DNA from: Treponema sp.
GTDB lineage: Bacteria; Spirochaetota; Spirochaetia; Treponematales; Breznakiellaceae
Length of the DNA stretch: 64,000 bases
NCBI GenBank assembly: GCA_009777995.1
Contig: WRKT01000005.1
Location: 62,001 to 126,000, forward strand
Direction: 5' to 3'
The translations under genes and the position numbers were made by a program. The notes under the pieces were generated by a model. It was not told the origin of the DNA. It saw nothing but the letters and a program-made list of their open reading frames with translations, and searched no databases. Shown piece by piece: positions 35,425 through 47,183 of this stretch; position 1 is the stretch's first letter, and each line of letters starts with the position of its first letter.

Positions 35425-36902
35425 TTCTTACCTGCCCACATTTGTGAAAATGGTATCCCCGATATTTTTTCACAGGCAGATATTACTTCAGGGTCTTCTA
35501 TCGGAGCGCCTAAGCTATGCTTATGATCGATGGCTCTGCGGACAGCGGCGTGTCCCTTCTTTGTAAGCACAAAACGCACTGCAAACCAAATTGTAAGTAA
35601 GACCAACACAAGAGGAATTATCGCGAAGGCTATTCGTACACCAAGCAGAGCTCTCTCGCTTTGCACTATGGTCTGCCCTGCAACGGACTCGACATATCCG
35701 AAAGCTCTGAGCATAAGACCTGCGAGGAATATCGAGAGGCCTGATACAAATTGACGGGTAAAGGTGGTAATGCCTCCGTAAATGCCTGCATTCCGTCTTC
35801 CTGTAATAAGCTCATCGGTGTCCGGTAAATCAGGGAGGAGGGTCCATGGGACAAAGCTGGCGGCTCCCATTCCAACGCCATTTAAGAGGCAGACAAGGAT
35901 GAGCAGGGGTATTCCGTGTGCGGGGCCCATGAAGAAGGCTATTGCAAGACCGATTACACGGAGGGGGAGGGCGTAGTAAATAGGGTGATGCTTCCCGCTG
36001 TTTTTTGCAAGTCTATTGTTGATTGGCAGCATGGAGATGCTTGCAATTACTGTAAGGCCCGATACCACCATAAGGAAATCTCCCCGGCGCATAACATCCG
36101 AAAGCCAGAAGGCTGTTACCGCTGTGCCGAGATCGTTGGCTGTCTGTCCGAAGATGAAAATTCCAAGGTACTGACGAAAGGAGCGGTTCTTGAATGAGTC
36201 GAAGAACAGCATAAGGGTTTCGCCAAGGCCCGGCGGTTTTTCTTCTGTATCGGCAGGCGGCTCTTCCCATGTCGTGAAAAAGGTGATGATAAGAGGCAGA
36301 CCGAAGAAGAGGCCGAAGACTATGCCCATGACCAGGTAACTTCCGGTGGTTCTGCTTGCCTCAGGCCCGAGTATGAACGCAGGTGTTGTAACTGCAATTG
36401 TTGCAGAGATATTCGAAATTAACATCCTGGTTGTGGTATAACCTGCCCTGTTTTCATAGCCTGATACCATATCAGGCAGCAGGGCATTATAAGGCACAGC
36501 AACAAAGGAGAGTGCAATACAAAAAAGGACATAAGCAGCGCTATAATAAATAAACTTGCCGATATCACTTTGTATCCCGAAACTGTACCATAACATAATA
36601 AAAGTGACGATAAAGGGCAGAATTCCGATACCAATAAAAATGCGCCGCCTTCCGAAACGGGATCGGGTCCTGTCGGAAATGACACCAAGGAGCGGGTCTA
36701 TTATAGCATCGACGATTCTTCCGAGCATGACTGTTGCGCCCGCTAAACCGGGATCCATGCCTTCAATCGTGACAAGGAAACTCAAAAAAAGCAGTGAAAG
36801 AAGTGCGTATGAGCCGCCGCCCATTATATCGCCGCTTGCATAACACAGTTTGGAGGTAAGGGTATATTTTTTGGTGTTCGTAGTGCTCGTAGTGTTCACC
36901 AT
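35421..36902 (-). CDS. GPH family sugar:cation symporter
   Basis: A major facilitator of 493 residues from the glycoside-pentoside-hexuronide group (MelB-like). The N-terminal YASGDIMGGGSYALLSLLFL, the cytoplasmic loop DPLLGVISDRTRSRFGRRRIFIG and DELITGRRNAGIYGGI between the halves are family marks; about 12 membrane helices are expected. The neighbours are a glycosidase-like gene 4 bp upstream and the DUF6675-like gene downstream. The likely substrate is a glycoside or oligosaccharide that the neighbour then handles. Confidence 0.85.
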   Translation of the reverse strand: MVNTTSTTNTKKYTLTSKLCYASGDIMGGGSYALLSLLFLSFLVTIEGMDPGLAGATVMLGRIVDAIIDPLLGVISDRTRSRFGRRRIFIGIGILPFIVTFIMLWYSFGIQSDIGKFIYYSAAYVLFCIALSFVAVPYNALLPDMVSGYENRAGYTTTRMLISNISATIAVTTPAFILGPEASRTTGSYLVMGIVFGLFFGLPLIITFFTTWEEPPADTEEKPPGLGETLMLFFDSFKNRSFRQYLGIFIFGQTANDLGTAVTAFWLSDVMRRGDFLMVVSGLTVIASISMLPINNRLAKNSGKHHPIYYALPLRVIGLAIAFFMGPAHGIPLLILVCLLNGVGMGAASFVPWTLLPDLPDTDELITGRRNAGIYGGITTFTRQFVSGLSIFLAGLMLRAFGYVESVAGQTIVQSERALLGVRIAFAIIPLVLVLLTIWFAVRFVLTKKGHAAVRRAIDHKHSLGAPIEDPEVISACEKISGIPFSQMWAGKK

Positions 36903-36906
36903 TTTA

Positions 36907-39105
36907 TTACCGCCTTTTTATTTTACTCATTATACCACTAATCATTATTTTAATCTGAATGGAAACGGGAATCCCGGAGCTAATTTTCTTTAATGGCGTC
37001 TCCCTGTCTGAATCTGCAGCTTCCCTATTAATACAAAAATCTCTTTGGACTTCTTCGGCGGAGATGCTGCCGTCACTGAAGGCGATTGCCTGCTCCCATA
37101 AAGCGGGGCCGGGCTTATCTTTAAACGGAAAAATAGCGAGCAGGATTTCTTCTTCGGCACCGTTATACGATGGTGCAAGCGGAAAGTACTGTGGCGCTGA
37201 GTGTATTGCAGCCTGAATACCAAGGCCGTTTCCGTGGGTGGCATGGTTTCTCTGCTTGCCGTAGTAAGTGCCGAAGGGGTTAAGGAAAAGCCTGCCGCCT
37301 CGTATTCGCATTGGGCAAAAAGCCATGGAGTTGGCCACTTGCTTTTGCACTGCAAGGAGGAAGCCCCCGTTAGTAGTATTAACCCCGACAATCCCGTTAC
37401 TCACCTGATGGTTAAAAGAATCGATCTCGACATTCTTGGGGTCTGCCTTGGCAAAATCATCAATTAAATAATCGCAGATATCGCCTTCGTAGTTGCGCTT
37501 TATGATGCGCGCGCCCTTGGAGGGCCCTGCATTAATTTCAAAAGGACACACTTCGATCCATTTATCGTCCTGGGGCCTTTGCAGAGCTGCGATCTGGTTA
37601 TAGACATAGGCATCTTCAGAAGTATAAGGGTATTTAATCTTAAGAGAATAAAATATGCCGTTAATTTTTTCTGCTTTATACGAAGTCAACGAGTAATTAC
37701 CGCTTTCAAGTTGACCGGGAAGATTTAACTGAGCCTTGCTTAAAGTGCCTTTAAGATTAAAGCCGTTAACTGCTATGTCAAACTCTTTTTCTTCAGGGCT
37801 CTCAGCTTTATGTCTTACATTATTATATTCAATGGAAGGCGGCTTTACTCCGGGAAACGCCGCAAGGTCTGCAGAACCTACCGCGAGACCTTCAGCGCTC
37901 GCAGGGAGGCAATAGCGCAGATCATCAACAGTCCCGCCCTTCCAACCGACACCGGAAGAATCGGCATCCATGCATTTAAGCATTTCAGCTGAAAGGTCAA
38001 GGGCCTTCTTCTCGCGGCGAATATTTAAATGGGGCGTTGAAAGACCAAAGTGAGTTGTAGATAAGAGTCTAACTCGTTTCAAGAAAGCCTCTGTTTCTTT
38101 GCCTTTCTTCGGAGTCAGGGCACGGGCACGTTCGATACGCGTCCAGATGCGGCGGTTAAAGGGCTTCTCGCTCCAACTTGAATAGCCGTCGAAGTTACCA
38201 TCAGCAATATCATGATTAAAAGATATTTCCTTAAGAGGCGGGTGGGTTTTAAGATAATTCCAGGGTGTGTCGAATGTTACATAGGGGAGTTCTGCAATTT
38301 CAGCGATAAGGCCTTGGAGACCTGAAAGCCCGGGGAGCTTACTCAAAGGGAAGGGATAGTTTAAACCGTACCAAAACTCGCTGTCTGCATCCATGTTAAT
38401 AAAGATAAAGACATCATTATCAATTTCACCTGTTTCTTGTTTACCGTGAAGTCTCCTTACCCAGTATAGCAAAGAGCCGTAATCGATAATATCACCCGTA
38501 TTATATGTCGGAATAAAAACAATGCTATCTTCTTTATAGCGATATGTCAGCGGATTAAAGGCATACTTTTCGGGCAGCAGAGGTATAATGGTACGAAAGC
38601 TGTCAAAGGGAATAGAAGAATAATACATGCAAAGGGCCTTAATACCAAGGCTTGAGTAAGTTGCGGTTTGAGAGGGAGAAAACATCATCTCCTGGGGCCT
38701 GGAGACAGGGGCGTATGTACCGAAGATATCTTGGGTGCCTGACTTCATGTCGTTTGAGATAGACATGCGCATAGAGGCTTCTAGCTCCTCCCGGGTCATG
38801 GCCCCGGTAGAGCCGTTATTATAGCTCATCAAGATTGGCTCATCACCATTTTCACTTACTCGCCTTCTAACACCTTCGATAATATCCGGAGCATACTTTG
38901 GGAGGACATCTTCAAGAGAGAATGCGTTTTCAAAATCCCAGGTTCCTTTTACGGGAATGCCGCGGGAATTATAACTGTTAAGAACAGAGATACAATGGCG
39001 TATAACACGAATATCGGGGGCAAAGCCTTTTTGATCGTTAGTGTCTTCGCGAAAGGAGTGGTATAGATTTACATGAAAGCCAAAGCCGACATGCACCTTC
39101 TTCAT
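36907..39105 (-). CDS. Putative glycosidase (GH38/GH57-like fold)
   Basis: A 732-residue protein without signal peptide. The first part reads GFGFHVNLYHSFR, then GTWDFENAFSLEDVLPKYAPD, and further on FSPSQTATYSSLGIKALCMYYS, which resembles the start and active-site region of GH57/GH38 (alpha-mannosidase-like) barrels. The second half (from about 390) is beta-rich, as in the accessory domains of these enzymes. Catalytic residues cannot be fixed by eye. It begins 5 bp after gyrB ends, and the sugar symporter gene follows. Family call is tentative. Confidence 0.4.
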   Translation of the reverse strand: MKKVHVGFGFHVNLYHSFREDTNDQKGFAPDIRVIRHCISVLNSYNSRGIPVKGTWDFENAFSLEDVLPKYAPDIIEGVRRRVSENGDEPILMSYNNGSTGAMTREELEASMRMSISNDMKSGTQDIFGTYAPVSRPQEMMFSPSQTATYSSLGIKALCMYYSSIPFDSFRTIIPLLPEKYAFNPLTYRYKEDSIVFIPTYNTGDIIDYGSLLYWVRRLHGKQETGEIDNDVFIFINMDADSEFWYGLNYPFPLSKLPGLSGLQGLIAEIAELPYVTFDTPWNYLKTHPPLKEISFNHDIADGNFDGYSSWSEKPFNRRIWTRIERARALTPKKGKETEAFLKRVRLLSTTHFGLSTPHLNIRREKKALDLSAEMLKCMDADSSGVGWKGGTVDDLRYCLPASAEGLAVGSADLAAFPGVKPPSIEYNNVRHKAESPEEKEFDIAVNGFNLKGTLSKAQLNLPGQLESGNYSLTSYKAEKINGIFYSLKIKYPYTSEDAYVYNQIAALQRPQDDKWIEVCPFEINAGPSKGARIIKRNYEGDICDYLIDDFAKADPKNVEIDSFNHQVSNGIVGVNTTNGGFLLAVQKQVANSMAFCPMRIRGGRLFLNPFGTYYGKQRNHATHGNGLGIQAAIHSAPQYFPLAPSYNGAEEEILLAIFPFKDKPGPALWEQAIAFSDGSISAEEVQRDFCINREAADSDRETPLKKISSGIPVSIQIKIMISGIMSKIKRR

Positions 39106-39110
39106 GGTAT

Positions 39111-41436
<2,326 letters not shown>

Positions 41437-42870
41437 ATGCAGGAGTGGAACTACAAATCTTTTTGGGATAAAACCTTATTTCTACTGAAAAGTGAGCATG
41501 GTGATGAAGAATACAATATCTGGTTCGGAAAATTGGAGTATGTCCGTTCAGATGAAACTATAATTCATGCCGTTGTTCCATCTAACTTCTTCCTTGAGAT
41601 GTTCAACTCAAAATATATGCCGATGCTCGAGGCCAAAATAGAAGAAACTGCAGGAAAAAACCTTTCTATTCGGCTTGAAGTAAAGAAGAAGGATAAACCG
41701 GCGCAAAAACAACCCCAGGGGCAGGTGCAAATTCCCTCTGATAGCGGAGAAATTCAGCAGAATTCCGAATCTGAGAAGGAAACAGTGCCCGTCAAAAAGG
41801 CAAATCACCCCGACCTTCAGGAAGAGTACACTTTCGAAAGTTATGTCGTAGGGGAGCTTAACAGCTATGCCTTCAGCGCGGCTTCGGCTGTAGCAAGGAA
41901 CCCGGGAAGCTCCAAAATCTATAATCCCCTATTGATTTACGGGGGAACAGGCCTTGGAAAGACCCATTTAATGCAGTCCATCGGGCATTTTATCCACCAG
42001 AACAGCGATTTAAAGATTCTCTATATTACCGGGGCAGGTTTTATGGAGGAATTTGTCAAGGTTGTCGGGATGGGAGAGAAAAACAAGGATGCCTTTGCCA
42101 AAAAATACCGAAGTGTGGATACCCTGCTTATAGATGATATTCATACCATCAGCGCCCAGGCCCGGGGTACCTTGGATGAGCTTTTTTATACTTTCGAAGC
42201 CCTTTCAAACAAGAGAAAGCAGATGGTTTTCACCTGTGACAGGCCTATCACCGAGTTAAAGGGTATAGCCGAGAGACTAAAATCCAGGTTTACAAGCGGC
42301 TTGAGCGTAGAGCTGCAATTGCCAAAATACGAAGAGTTGATAGCAATCTTAAAGAAAAAGATAGAGTTTAAGAAATTAGAGCTGGGAAAAGATATCAAAA
42401 TATCTGATGAAATAATAGAAATGATAATAAAAAACATATCATCCAATGTAAGGGACATGGAAGGGGCTTTGAACAAGCTTATGAGCTATGCAGACCTTGT
42501 AAATAAGCCTGTTACCATGGAAATTGCCCAAAGACAATTAAAGGACACTTTCGCAGACCCGAAGCAGGGAAATATGTCCATAGATATAGTCCAAAAAGTT
42601 GTAGCAGAGGATTTCGGTCTTACACCGAACGATTTAAAGGGCAAGAAGAGAAGCTTAGGGATAGTAAAGCCGAGGCAAATTGCAATGTATCTGTGCAGGG
42701 AACTCACAGAGTTTTCTCTTACAGAAATCGGACAAGCCTTTGGAGACAGGGACCATACAACGGTCATGCATTCAATCAGGATTACAGAAGAAAAGAGCCG
42801 CATAGACACTCATCTTTATACGGCTCTTGAAAGACTTAAAAGGAAGATAAAAGAATTTAATGTAAAATAG
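41437..42870 (+). CDS. dnaA: Chromosomal replication initiator DnaA
   Basis: Binds DnaA boxes and opens oriC. The 477-residue protein has the four domains: N-terminal helicase-loader domain (1-85), a variable Gln/Glu-rich linker (90-130), the AAA+ domain (Walker A GGTGLGKTH near residue 170, Walker B LLIDDIH, sensor FTCDRP) and the C-terminal DNA-binding helix-turn-helix with signature FGDRDHTTVMHSI. The ATG follows a short GGGG ribosome-like stretch. First gene of the dnaA-dnaN-recF-dciA series. Confidence 0.98.
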   Translation: MQEWNYKSFWDKTLFLLKSEHGDEEYNIWFGKLEYVRSDETIIHAVVPSNFFLEMFNSKYMPMLEAKIEETAGKNLSIRLEVKKKDKPAQKQPQGQVQIPSDSGEIQQNSESEKETVPVKKANHPDLQEEYTFESYVVGELNSYAFSAASAVARNPGSSKIYNPLLIYGGTGLGKTHLMQSIGHFIHQNSDLKILYITGAGFMEEFVKVVGMGEKNKDAFAKKYRSVDTLLIDDIHTISAQARGTLDELFYTFEALSNKRKQMVFTCDRPITELKGIAERLKSRFTSGLSVELQLPKYEELIAILKKKIEFKKLELGKDIKISDEIIEMIIKNISSNVRDMEGALNKLMSYADLVNKPVTMEIAQRQLKDTFADPKQGNMSIDIVQKVVAEDFGLTPNDLKGKKRSLGIVKPRQIAMYLCRELTEFSLTEIGQAFGDRDHTTVMHSIRITEEKSRIDTHLYTALERLKRKIKEFNVK

Positions 42871-43097
42871 AAGTAAAAGAGGAAACTATCTTGAAAACCT
42901 GTGGTTTTAAAGTTATTAAAAGAAGGGGATGTGGAAATTGTTAATAAGGAGCAATAGAAAGGGCTAGTTTTCCATGCTTTATTTATTTCTAATTCTTTGA
43001 TATATATGGAGTTAGAATGGTTGTGCACAAATTTGCGTCCTTATTACTACTATTACTATATATATAAACCAATTATAATAATTATTGAGGAGAAGTT
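42871..43097. other. oriC, dnaA-dnaN segment with DnaA-trio-like repeat
   Basis: Two DnaA-like 9-mers abut at 42930-42947 (minus strand ATTTCCACA and TTATTAACA). The palindromic box TTGTGCACAA lies at 43021-43030, then ten bases with a GC cluster, then TTA TTA CTA CTA TTA CTA at 43041-43058. On the complement these are six 3'-[G/A]AT-5' trios, as in the Bacillus unwinding element. An AT-rich run follows up to dnaN. Confidence 0.75.
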
Positions 43098-44198
43098 ATG
43101 AAGTTTACCTGTGAAAGAAGCATTTTGCTAAAAGAGATATCAATTGCAAACGAGATAATAGCATCCAAGAATGCAATATCCATTCTCTCAAATATCTATC
43201 TTGAGGCTAAGGAAGGAATCCTAACTATTAAAGCCACGGATATGAAGGTTAACTTTGAAACCAAGGTACCTGTTGATGTTCTTGAAGAAGGAAGTGTTAC
43301 AGTATATGGAGATAAATTTTCAGGTATTTTAAACTCCGTTCCTGACGGGGAAATAGAGTTTGAGAAGAGCGAGAATCGAATTACGATTAAGACTTCTGCT
43401 AAAAAGGCAAAGTTCCAATTAAAGAGCATTGCTTCAGATAAGTTCCCCGAGTTTAGTGCTGCAGGAAAAGATATTTTCGAGATGCCTATAAGGGACTTAA
43501 AGGAAATGATTTCTGAAACGATTTTTGCTATTTCTGATGATGAAACAAGATACTTTATGAATGGTGTATTTTTTGAAAAGGCAGAAGATAAATTTATGAT
43601 GGTTGCTACCGATGGCAGGCGCCTTGCCTATATGCATAAACCTGCTCCGGATACCGTAAGTGATTTTTCAGGTGTCATAATTCCTCCGAAAATTCTAAAC
43701 ATTGTCGCAAAGCGTGCAGGTGATGAAGGTATGGCAGGAGTTTCGATAACCGACAAAACAATATTTATCAGCTTTGGTTCGTATAAACTTTCTTCTGTTT
43801 TAATTGAAGGACAATTTCCAAATTATCGCAGGGTAATTCCTGAAACCCAGGAAAACAGCTTCATTGTTAATCGCCTTGAAATGCTCGATGCCTTGAAAAG
43901 GGTTTCCCTCCTTGTTGAGCAAAAGTCCCATAGGGTTTATCTTGGGCTTTCGTCCGGGGTTGTTTCTGTTTTCTGCGAAGAAAATGATATCGGGAATGCA
44001 AGGGAGGAAATACCCTGTAAGTATGTCGGTGAAGAGCTTTCCATGGCCCTAAATTACCGTTATCTTGAGGAACCCTTGAAGGTTATGGGCGGGGATGAAG
44101 TCAGCGTGCAATTTACCGATCCGAATAAAACCATCACCATTATGCCTGTCCCCGAGAAGGATTTCTTCCATATAGTGATGCCCATGCAGCAGGACTAG
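43098..44198 (+). CDS. dnaN: DNA polymerase III beta clamp
   Basis: Forms the ring-shaped sliding clamp that holds polymerase III on DNA. The 366-residue protein has the normal threefold domain repeat: starts MKFTCERSILLKEIS, contains TDGRRLAY near residue 175 and ends with VMPMQQD, near the usual M-P-[MV]-[RK]-[LI] end. The ribosome site GAGGAGAAG precedes the ATG. Follows the second oriC segment and precedes recF. Confidence 0.97.
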   Translation: MKFTCERSILLKEISIANEIIASKNAISILSNIYLEAKEGILTIKATDMKVNFETKVPVDVLEEGSVTVYGDKFSGILNSVPDGEIEFEKSENRITIKTSAKKAKFQLKSIASDKFPEFSAAGKDIFEMPIRDLKEMISETIFAISDDETRYFMNGVFFEKAEDKFMMVATDGRRLAYMHKPAPDTVSDFSGVIIPPKILNIVAKRAGDEGMAGVSITDKTIFISFGSYKLSSVLIEGQFPNYRRVIPETQENSFIVNRLEMLDALKRVSLLVEQKSHRVYLGLSSGVVSVFCEENDIGNAREEIPCKYVGEELSMALNYRYLEEPLKVMGGDEVSVQFTDPNKTITIMPVPEKDFFHIVMPMQQD

Positions 44199-44227
44199 TC
44201 TGCTAAAACGCGGGTAACGTTTCGGCC

Positions 44228-45307
44228 GTGAGTTTTGCCTTTCTAAGAACCGTATCTTTCAGGAACCTTATTGATACTGAAACCGATTTGCGAAGCAAGG
44301 ATATCTTTCTTGTAGGTGAAAATGGTCAGGGCAAGTCAAACTTTCTTGAGGCTCTATACTTTTGCTCTTATGCTTCTTCCTTTCGAGGTGTTAGAGATAG
44401 AGACATAATTAGGACAGGTGAAAGAGACTGTCTTGCCTCACTCTCCTTTGAAAATTCATTACACTCAAAAATCAGCGTTAGTTATGGTGAAGGAAAGAAA
44501 ACAATAAATGTTGACGGGAAGCGCCTTGATGACAGGAAGGAACTTCTTTCGGTTGCACCTTCTGTTGTTTTTTGCCATGAGGATATGGAGTTTATTGCAG
44601 GAAGTCCCGAAAGGCGGCGTTGGTTTTTTGATCAGACAGGGAGTCTTTGGGATCCCCTATACCTTGAAGACCTGCGAAGATACCGTTATGTGCTAAAGAG
44701 CCGTAATGCCGTTTTAAAGAGCGGCAGGAATAAAGATGATAGCACCCTCGATGCTCTTGATATTCAGCTTGCCCGTTACGGACTTGAATTAACGAAAAAG
44801 CGCAGTAAAATCGCCGAGGAATTCTCCCTTGTCTTTGAGCCCCTTTATAGGGAAATTTCCGGCATCGCAGGCATCGGTATAAAGTATAGACCTGCGTGGA
44901 AAAAAGAAAGCCCCGATGAGATTGTCGAACTTCTATCAGAAAAACGGGAAGCTGATTTTTCCCTTGGAGTCTCCCTTTCGGGGCCCCACCGGGATCGCTA
45001 TATTTTTACAAGGGAGGACATCGAGTTTTCGGGGAAAGCCTCCACGGGGCAGAGGCGGCTTCTTGCCCTGCTCCTCCGTATAGCTCAAGCCATTACCTTT
45101 ACGGGGAAAACAGGAAAGCCTCCCGTGCTTCTCCTTGACGATGTGCTCCTTGAGCTTGACGGAGAGAAGAGGAGGAAGTTTATCTCTGTAATGCCCGAAT
45201 ACGAGCAGGCCTTCTATACCTTCCTCCCTGTTGAGCCCTATGAAATGTATAAAAAACCCGATACCATCGTTTATAAGATGGAAGGAGGGCAGGTAAAAAG
45301 AGCATGA
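44228..45307 (+). CDS. recF: DNA replication and repair protein RecF
   Basis: Helps RecA load at gaps, an ABC-type SMC-like ATPase. The 359-residue protein has Walker A GENGQGKSN near residue 32, signature FSGKASTGQRRLLALLLRIA near residue 258 and Walker B VLLLDDVLLELD near residue 300. GTG is the start at 44228; the ribosome site before it is weak. The stop overlaps dciA by 4 bp. Confidence 0.95.
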   Translation: MSFAFLRTVSFRNLIDTETDLRSKDIFLVGENGQGKSNFLEALYFCSYASSFRGVRDRDIIRTGERDCLASLSFENSLHSKISVSYGEGKKTINVDGKRLDDRKELLSVAPSVVFCHEDMEFIAGSPERRRWFFDQTGSLWDPLYLEDLRRYRYVLKSRNAVLKSGRNKDDSTLDALDIQLARYGLELTKKRSKIAEEFSLVFEPLYREISGIAGIGIKYRPAWKKESPDEIVELLSEKREADFSLGVSLSGPHRDRYIFTREDIEFSGKASTGQRRLLALLLRIAQAITFTGKTGKPPVLLLDDVLLELDGEKRRKFISVMPEYEQAFYTFLPVEPYEMYKKPDTIVYKMEGGQVKRA

Positions 45308-45627
45308 GAAGGGCAGGGGATATTTTAACCGAAGTTCTAAGGGACAACTTTGGGCCCAATTTCCAAAAAGAAGCAAAGGCAGAAATGGAGATGTTCTCTT
45401 CCTGGGATAGTATTACGATGGAAGTTTGGTCAAGCAGAGAGCCGCCTCCAGTTGCAGAGCATTCCAAGATTAAAGAGCTGGAACATGGAACACTTCTTAT
45501 CGAAGCTGATCATCCCGGCTGGGTTCAAATTTTACAGAGCAGGAAGGAAGAGCTGCTTCCGGTTATCCGGAAGAGGTACCCCGAGATGAATATAAAAGCA
45601 ATATCGATTAAGCTTGGCAAGCATTAG
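45304..45627 (+). CDS. dciA: DUF721/DciA helicase-loader family protein
   Basis: A 107-residue protein of the DciA (DUF721) family, which loads the replicative helicase in most bacteria that lack DnaC. Marks: RRAGDILTEVL at the N-terminus, then HSKIKELEHGTLLIEADHPGWVQILQSRKEELL in the core (Trp at the classical site) and the basic end. It overlaps recF by 4 bp, as in treponemes where DUF721 follows recF. Gene symbol is by family. Confidence 0.75.
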   Translation: MRRAGDILTEVLRDNFGPNFQKEAKAEMEMFSSWDSITMEVWSSREPPPVAEHSKIKELEHGTLLIEADHPGWVQILQSRKEELLPVIRKRYPEMNIKAISIKLGKH

Positions 45628-45697
45628 GCGATAAAATGGGCTAAACTGTATAAATTCATATTAATAATCATATAGTTGCATTAAATATTATGTAGAC

Positions 45698-45745
45698 TTT
45701 ATTACCATCCACACTTAGTTTATAGAAATAAAGGATGGTAATAAA
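45698..45745 (+). promoter_or_regulatory. Inverted repeat covering a ribosome site
   Basis: TTTATTACCATCC (45698-45710) and GGATGGTAATAAA (45733-45745) are perfect 13-bp arms around a 22-bp loop. The right arm contains the AGGATGG ribosome site and ends at the base before the symporter ATG. In RNA it would hide the ribosome site; in DNA it could be an operator. Confidence 0.6.
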
Positions 45746-47182
45746 ATGGAAAAGAAACAAAATTCCGCGGAAATAACGACAGAACGTCAAAACGTAGCGT
45801 CAATGAAAACATCAAAGAAGGAAAAGCTATTTTATGGCCTTGGGGATATGGGGAACAACCTGATCCTGATGTTTGTCGGCTCTTTCTTAACTTTATACTA
45901 TACCGATAGTGCAGGTATGGCAGCCGCCTTCATTGGTACAATGATGCTGGTTTCACGTGTATTAGACGGCGTCAGCGATATTGTCATGGGAATTATCATC
46001 GATAAGACCAGAACAAGATGGGGCAAGGCCAGGCCATGGATTTTATTTATGGCTATACCCTTTGCTGTTAGTGTTTTGCTTGTCTTTAATGTACCTGCTG
46101 CATTGGGTGTTTCGAGCAAGAATATCTATGTATTCCTTACATATATATTCCTTACAGTTGTATGTAATACAGCCGTAAATCTTTCATATCTTGCATTACT
46201 GCCATTATTTTCTCTTACTTCACAAGATCGAAGTGTTGCCACGGTTGTAAGAAGTATCTTTGCCACTATTGCATCCTTGGCTGTTGCTATGATGACTCCA
46301 TCATTCTTGATGCGGTTAGGCGGCATACATAATCAGGCGGCGTGGTCTACACTGGCCGCTATTTATGCAGCTCTGTCAGTTATTCTATTGTTTATCACCT
46401 TCTTGGGTGTCAGGGAAAAAGTCCAACAGATTCCTTCCGGTGAACAGAAAGCAGATAAAAAGGAGGGTAAACCTTCATTATCAGCATCATTAAAAATACT
46501 GCTTTCCACCCGTTATTTTTATATAACTGTACTGTTGTTCATTACATTTTACGTTACCAACGGGAATAGTGGTATTGGTATTTATTATGCGCGTGATGTT
46601 TTAGGAAATGCACAGATCTTCAGCTTTCAGGCATTGCTTAGTGTAATTCCCATGCTGATTGCTATGCCCTTTATGCCGCTTCTTTTCCGTAAGTTTGGTA
46701 AACGGAATACAATGATGGGCGGGTTAGCAATTTCTGCTCTTGCATGTTCTATAGGATTATTAAACCCCCGTAGTATTCCATTGTACTTATCTATTATCGC
46801 TTTGCGCGGATTTGGTACTGCCGCTCTTTCAACTGCTATATTTACCTTAGCAGGTGATATTGTAGATTTCAATGAATGGAAAACCGGAATTCGTACCGAG
46901 GGATTAGCAACAAGTGCAAACAGTTTCGGTATTAAGCTTGGCACCGGCTTAGGCTCAGCAATGGTTGGCTGGGGTCTTGCTTTGGGACAGTATAATCCCG
47001 AGCTTGCGGTACAGATGCCGGGTACAATCAATGCCATGATAATGGTCGCATTAGGTATTCCGCTTATAGTATATATACTATGTATTGTAATGCTGATTTT
47101 CTGGAATCTCGAAAAATATCAACCTCAGGTAGTACAGTTTATTGCTGACAAGTATCATAATAAGGATAATAAAGTTGGTTAA
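45746..47182 (+). CDS. GPH family sugar:cation symporter
   Basis: A 478-residue membrane transporter of the MelB/GPH group. It begins after a hydrophilic N-terminus with KLFYGLGDMGNNLILMF and has the loop DIVMGIIIDKTRTRWGKARPWILF, a strict GPH mark; about 12 helices are expected. The following gene encodes an alpha-glucosidase, one base after its stop, so the pair imports and splits an alpha-glucoside such as isomaltose, maltose or sucrose-like sugar. Expression may be limited by the hairpin over its ribosome site. Confidence 0.88.
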   Translation: MEKKQNSAEITTERQNVASMKTSKKEKLFYGLGDMGNNLILMFVGSFLTLYYTDSAGMAAAFIGTMMLVSRVLDGVSDIVMGIIIDKTRTRWGKARPWILFMAIPFAVSVLLVFNVPAALGVSSKNIYVFLTYIFLTVVCNTAVNLSYLALLPLFSLTSQDRSVATVVRSIFATIASLAVAMMTPSFLMRLGGIHNQAAWSTLAAIYAALSVILLFITFLGVREKVQQIPSGEQKADKKEGKPSLSASLKILLSTRYFYITVLLFITFYVTNGNSGIGIYYARDVLGNAQIFSFQALLSVIPMLIAMPFMPLLFRKFGKRNTMMGGLAISALACSIGLLNPRSIPLYLSIIALRGFGTAALSTAIFTLAGDIVDFNEWKTGIRTEGLATSANSFGIKLGTGLGSAMVGWGLALGQYNPELAVQMPGTINAMIMVALGIPLIVYILCIVMLIFWNLEKYQPQVVQFIADKYHNKDNKVG

Positions 47183-47183
47183 T

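Noticed and set aside
42890-42910. Short AAAACC/GGTTTT hairpin after dnaA
   Set aside because: Only six pairs and no T-run; not enough to call a terminator.
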